Below are positions 21,001 to 21,353 of a DNA stretch of 21,353 nucleotides, in pieces. This stretch comes from a virus: positions 1-21,353 of IMG/VR virus record IMGVR_UViG_3300034418_003752; one strand, written 5' to 3'. The first letter of the stretch is position 1, and each line of letters opens with the position of its first letter. The position numbers were made by a program, and so were the translations under genes. The notes beneath the pieces were generated by a model. The model saw nothing but the letters and a program-made list of their open reading frames with translations. It searched no databases and was not told where the DNA came from.

Positions 21001-21353
21001 AACTCTACATAGAGAACAGCAACTCCACCACCCCACTGATTTACGGGGAGTTCGATAATGACATCCTTAGAGTAAACGGCTCTTTCGAGGTTACTGGAGG
21101 TGTGACGGCAGATGATGGCGGTCTCACCGCAGCGGGAGACTATGGTAAAGGCGCAGAGATTTGGTATCAAGGTGCCTCCACCCCAACGGCTGGAAGCGTA
21201 TACTACTTAGACAGCTCAGGGAACTGGGCTAATACAGATGCCAGTGCTGTAGCTACGGCCAAGGGTATGATAGCAGTTTCGACAGGAACAGATTCAGACG
21301 TTGACGGAATGTTAATTAAAGGATTTGTGTACGTAGGCGCTGATCCTGGAGGC
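18042..21353 (+). CDS. second tail fibre, collagen plus YadA-head-like repeats, open at right edge (at least 1104 codons)
   Basis: Residues 1-155 hold two copies of the spacer module (DAATITAGTVTT ... AVFDFSIP and DAATITVGTVTT ... AVFDFSIP) and short GATGATG collagen runs. The middle has GNVGIGTxxP segments (near 372 and 493), typical of phage fibres. Residues about 533-980 contain 27 repeats of the xxGYQAG type (AVGYQAL, AVGYQAG, LLGYSAG, FIGKNSG ...), the pattern of trimeric autotransporter (YadA/Hep_Hag) heads, so a left-handed trimeric beta roll is likely. The gene continues past the window, so a C-terminal chaperone or receptor domain may follow. The spacer is shared with the previous fibre, so the two genes are related. 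Confidence 0.85.
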   Translation, partial: MAINFDSDTNQVNITVPSPTTITVTKPADVSVTVTEKGIKGDAATITAGTVTTVAEGVPAAVVNSGTTKDAVFDFSIPTGPTGATGDAATITVGTVTTGVEGSSATVTNSGTSGAAVFDFSIPVGATGATGATGATGATGPAGADGADGQGVPTGGVADQIIVKQSATDYDTAWDYIQTITEAVKNVSGGPLDKGTPLHVTGSTGNTVEVIAADATTNYPAHLILNEDLVDEAEGRAVALGFINNIDVPDASIYSEGQTVYLGASGGWTTTKPTGTSAIQNLGVIVKVNVSGNKISGVVLGAGRANDVPNLPSGKFFIGSATNTTTSAYTLPTADGTTGQLLQTDGAGAVTFVDFSGSPWTTSGSDIYYTAGNVGIGTSSPGVALDIAGQINATSSTFPVLGFTRETTLTSGAFTDATGIASAMELTTKTSGDMGDGFGGGIVFTLNDVTETSTSNYVARLYARRDGADNTGALQFFTGTNGLDPSMIIRGSGNVGIGTATPAEALDVVGKANITDASNNVLISTGNSTITATNTVAVGYQALTALTIGAGNTAVGYQAGDALTAGSNNTLLGYSAGTSLTGSNNTILGYEAGLNAVGYGNQVYVGYRAGAGFSGDDDQCVMVGSEAGGSNMGAWGVGVGFQANYNTSGYGIVGVGYQANRTNTGAYSVGIGHEAGYNSSGENSIRIGKHSGYSSTGANTIAIGADSLKVTTVDNTVAVGYEALKALTTGGSNTALGDRTSRAITSGSGNTSVGILGLSNVTTTSNNTSVGAQALQLTTGSNNTAVGFQSGNSITTSSDNTLLGYASGIFNTGSQNVALGSRAMYGSPGSSTFSNTVAVGYQALTALTTGTGNTAVGYQAGVALTTGANNTFLGYQAGDSILQSNNTIIGYGAGATGANVNGTVIIGSGAAALATGPTYGVIIGYQAAGSAAQNAGNGGVVIGFRAGQNNTGTGNVLIGANAGQTGNGVDNIFIGKNSGQNETGSNKLYIENSNSTTPLIYGEFDNDILRVNGSFEVTGGVTADDGGLTAAGDYGKGAEIWYQGASTPTAGSVYYLDSSGNWANTDASAVATAKGMIAVSTGTDSDVDGMLIKGFVYVGADPGG
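19641..20636 (+). repeat. in-frame direct repeats inside the second fibre gene
   Basis: The block AACACAGTAGCAGTAGG plus TACCAAGC recurs starting at 19641, 20184 and 20544. Copies one and three stay similar for about 93 bp (19641-19733, 20544-20636). Spacings of 543 and 360 bp are multiples of three, so recombination between copies would keep the frame and change fibre length. Confidence 0.7.

Overview
The window looks like part of a double-stranded DNA tailed-phage genome whose host is probably a member of the Bacteroidota, most likely a flavobacterium-like bacterium. The phage assignment rests on a large terminase, a portal, an amidase endolysin, a GroES-like co-chaperonin, tandem collagen-type tail fibres, a tRNA, and densely packed small genes with ATGA or TAATG junctions. 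The host assignment rests on promoters with a -7 element TAnnTTTG, in three cases placed exactly 19 nt from a TTTGG element. Genes also lack Shine-Dalgarno sequences, and one secreted protein has a typical Bacteroidota signal peptide. No integrase, repressor/cro pair or capsid gene is recognisable here, so lifestyle and family are open.

Left arm (1-3456, minus strand). Thirteen small genes of mostly unknown function run leftward, in the usual style of phage early genes. They include a 30-residue single-pass membrane peptide and a Lys/Pro/Ala-rich basic protein of 184 aa. A degenerate tRNA-like element lies at 208-296. Two Bacteroidota promoters (729-760, 2543-2574) start sub-operons. Several leading genes share the leader TCAAAATCTYTAACACATG instead of a Shine-Dalgarno site.

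Hinge (about 2890-4226). This is the most unusual part. From 2891 to 3728 both the 184-aa gene and the adjoining non-coding DNA are tiled with small, sequence-unrelated hairpins, 16 of them with perfect stems of 6 bp or more. The array is followed by a non-coding stretch with two consensus DnaA boxes one helical turn apart (3949-3957, 3960-3968). Transcription diverges from this region, so I read it as the replication origin.

Right arm (4227-21353, plus strand). Two basic or glycine-motif proteins are followed by a self-contained secreted-protein cassette on the minus strand (own promoter and shared terminator), a moron-like gene. Then come the endolysin and a small basic protein, a minus-strand winged-helix regulator, a run of small genes including the GroES-like protein, tRNA-Arg(UCU), a zinc-ribbon protein, terminase large subunit, portal, a small beta-rich protein, and two long fibre genes. 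The last fibre, with YadA-head-like repeats, runs off the right edge. The arm covers DNA packaging, host recognition and lysis.

Functions for terminase, endolysin, fibres and tRNA-Arg are clear from the sequence. The portal and GroES-like calls are good but unconfirmed. Most small proteins cannot be assigned.
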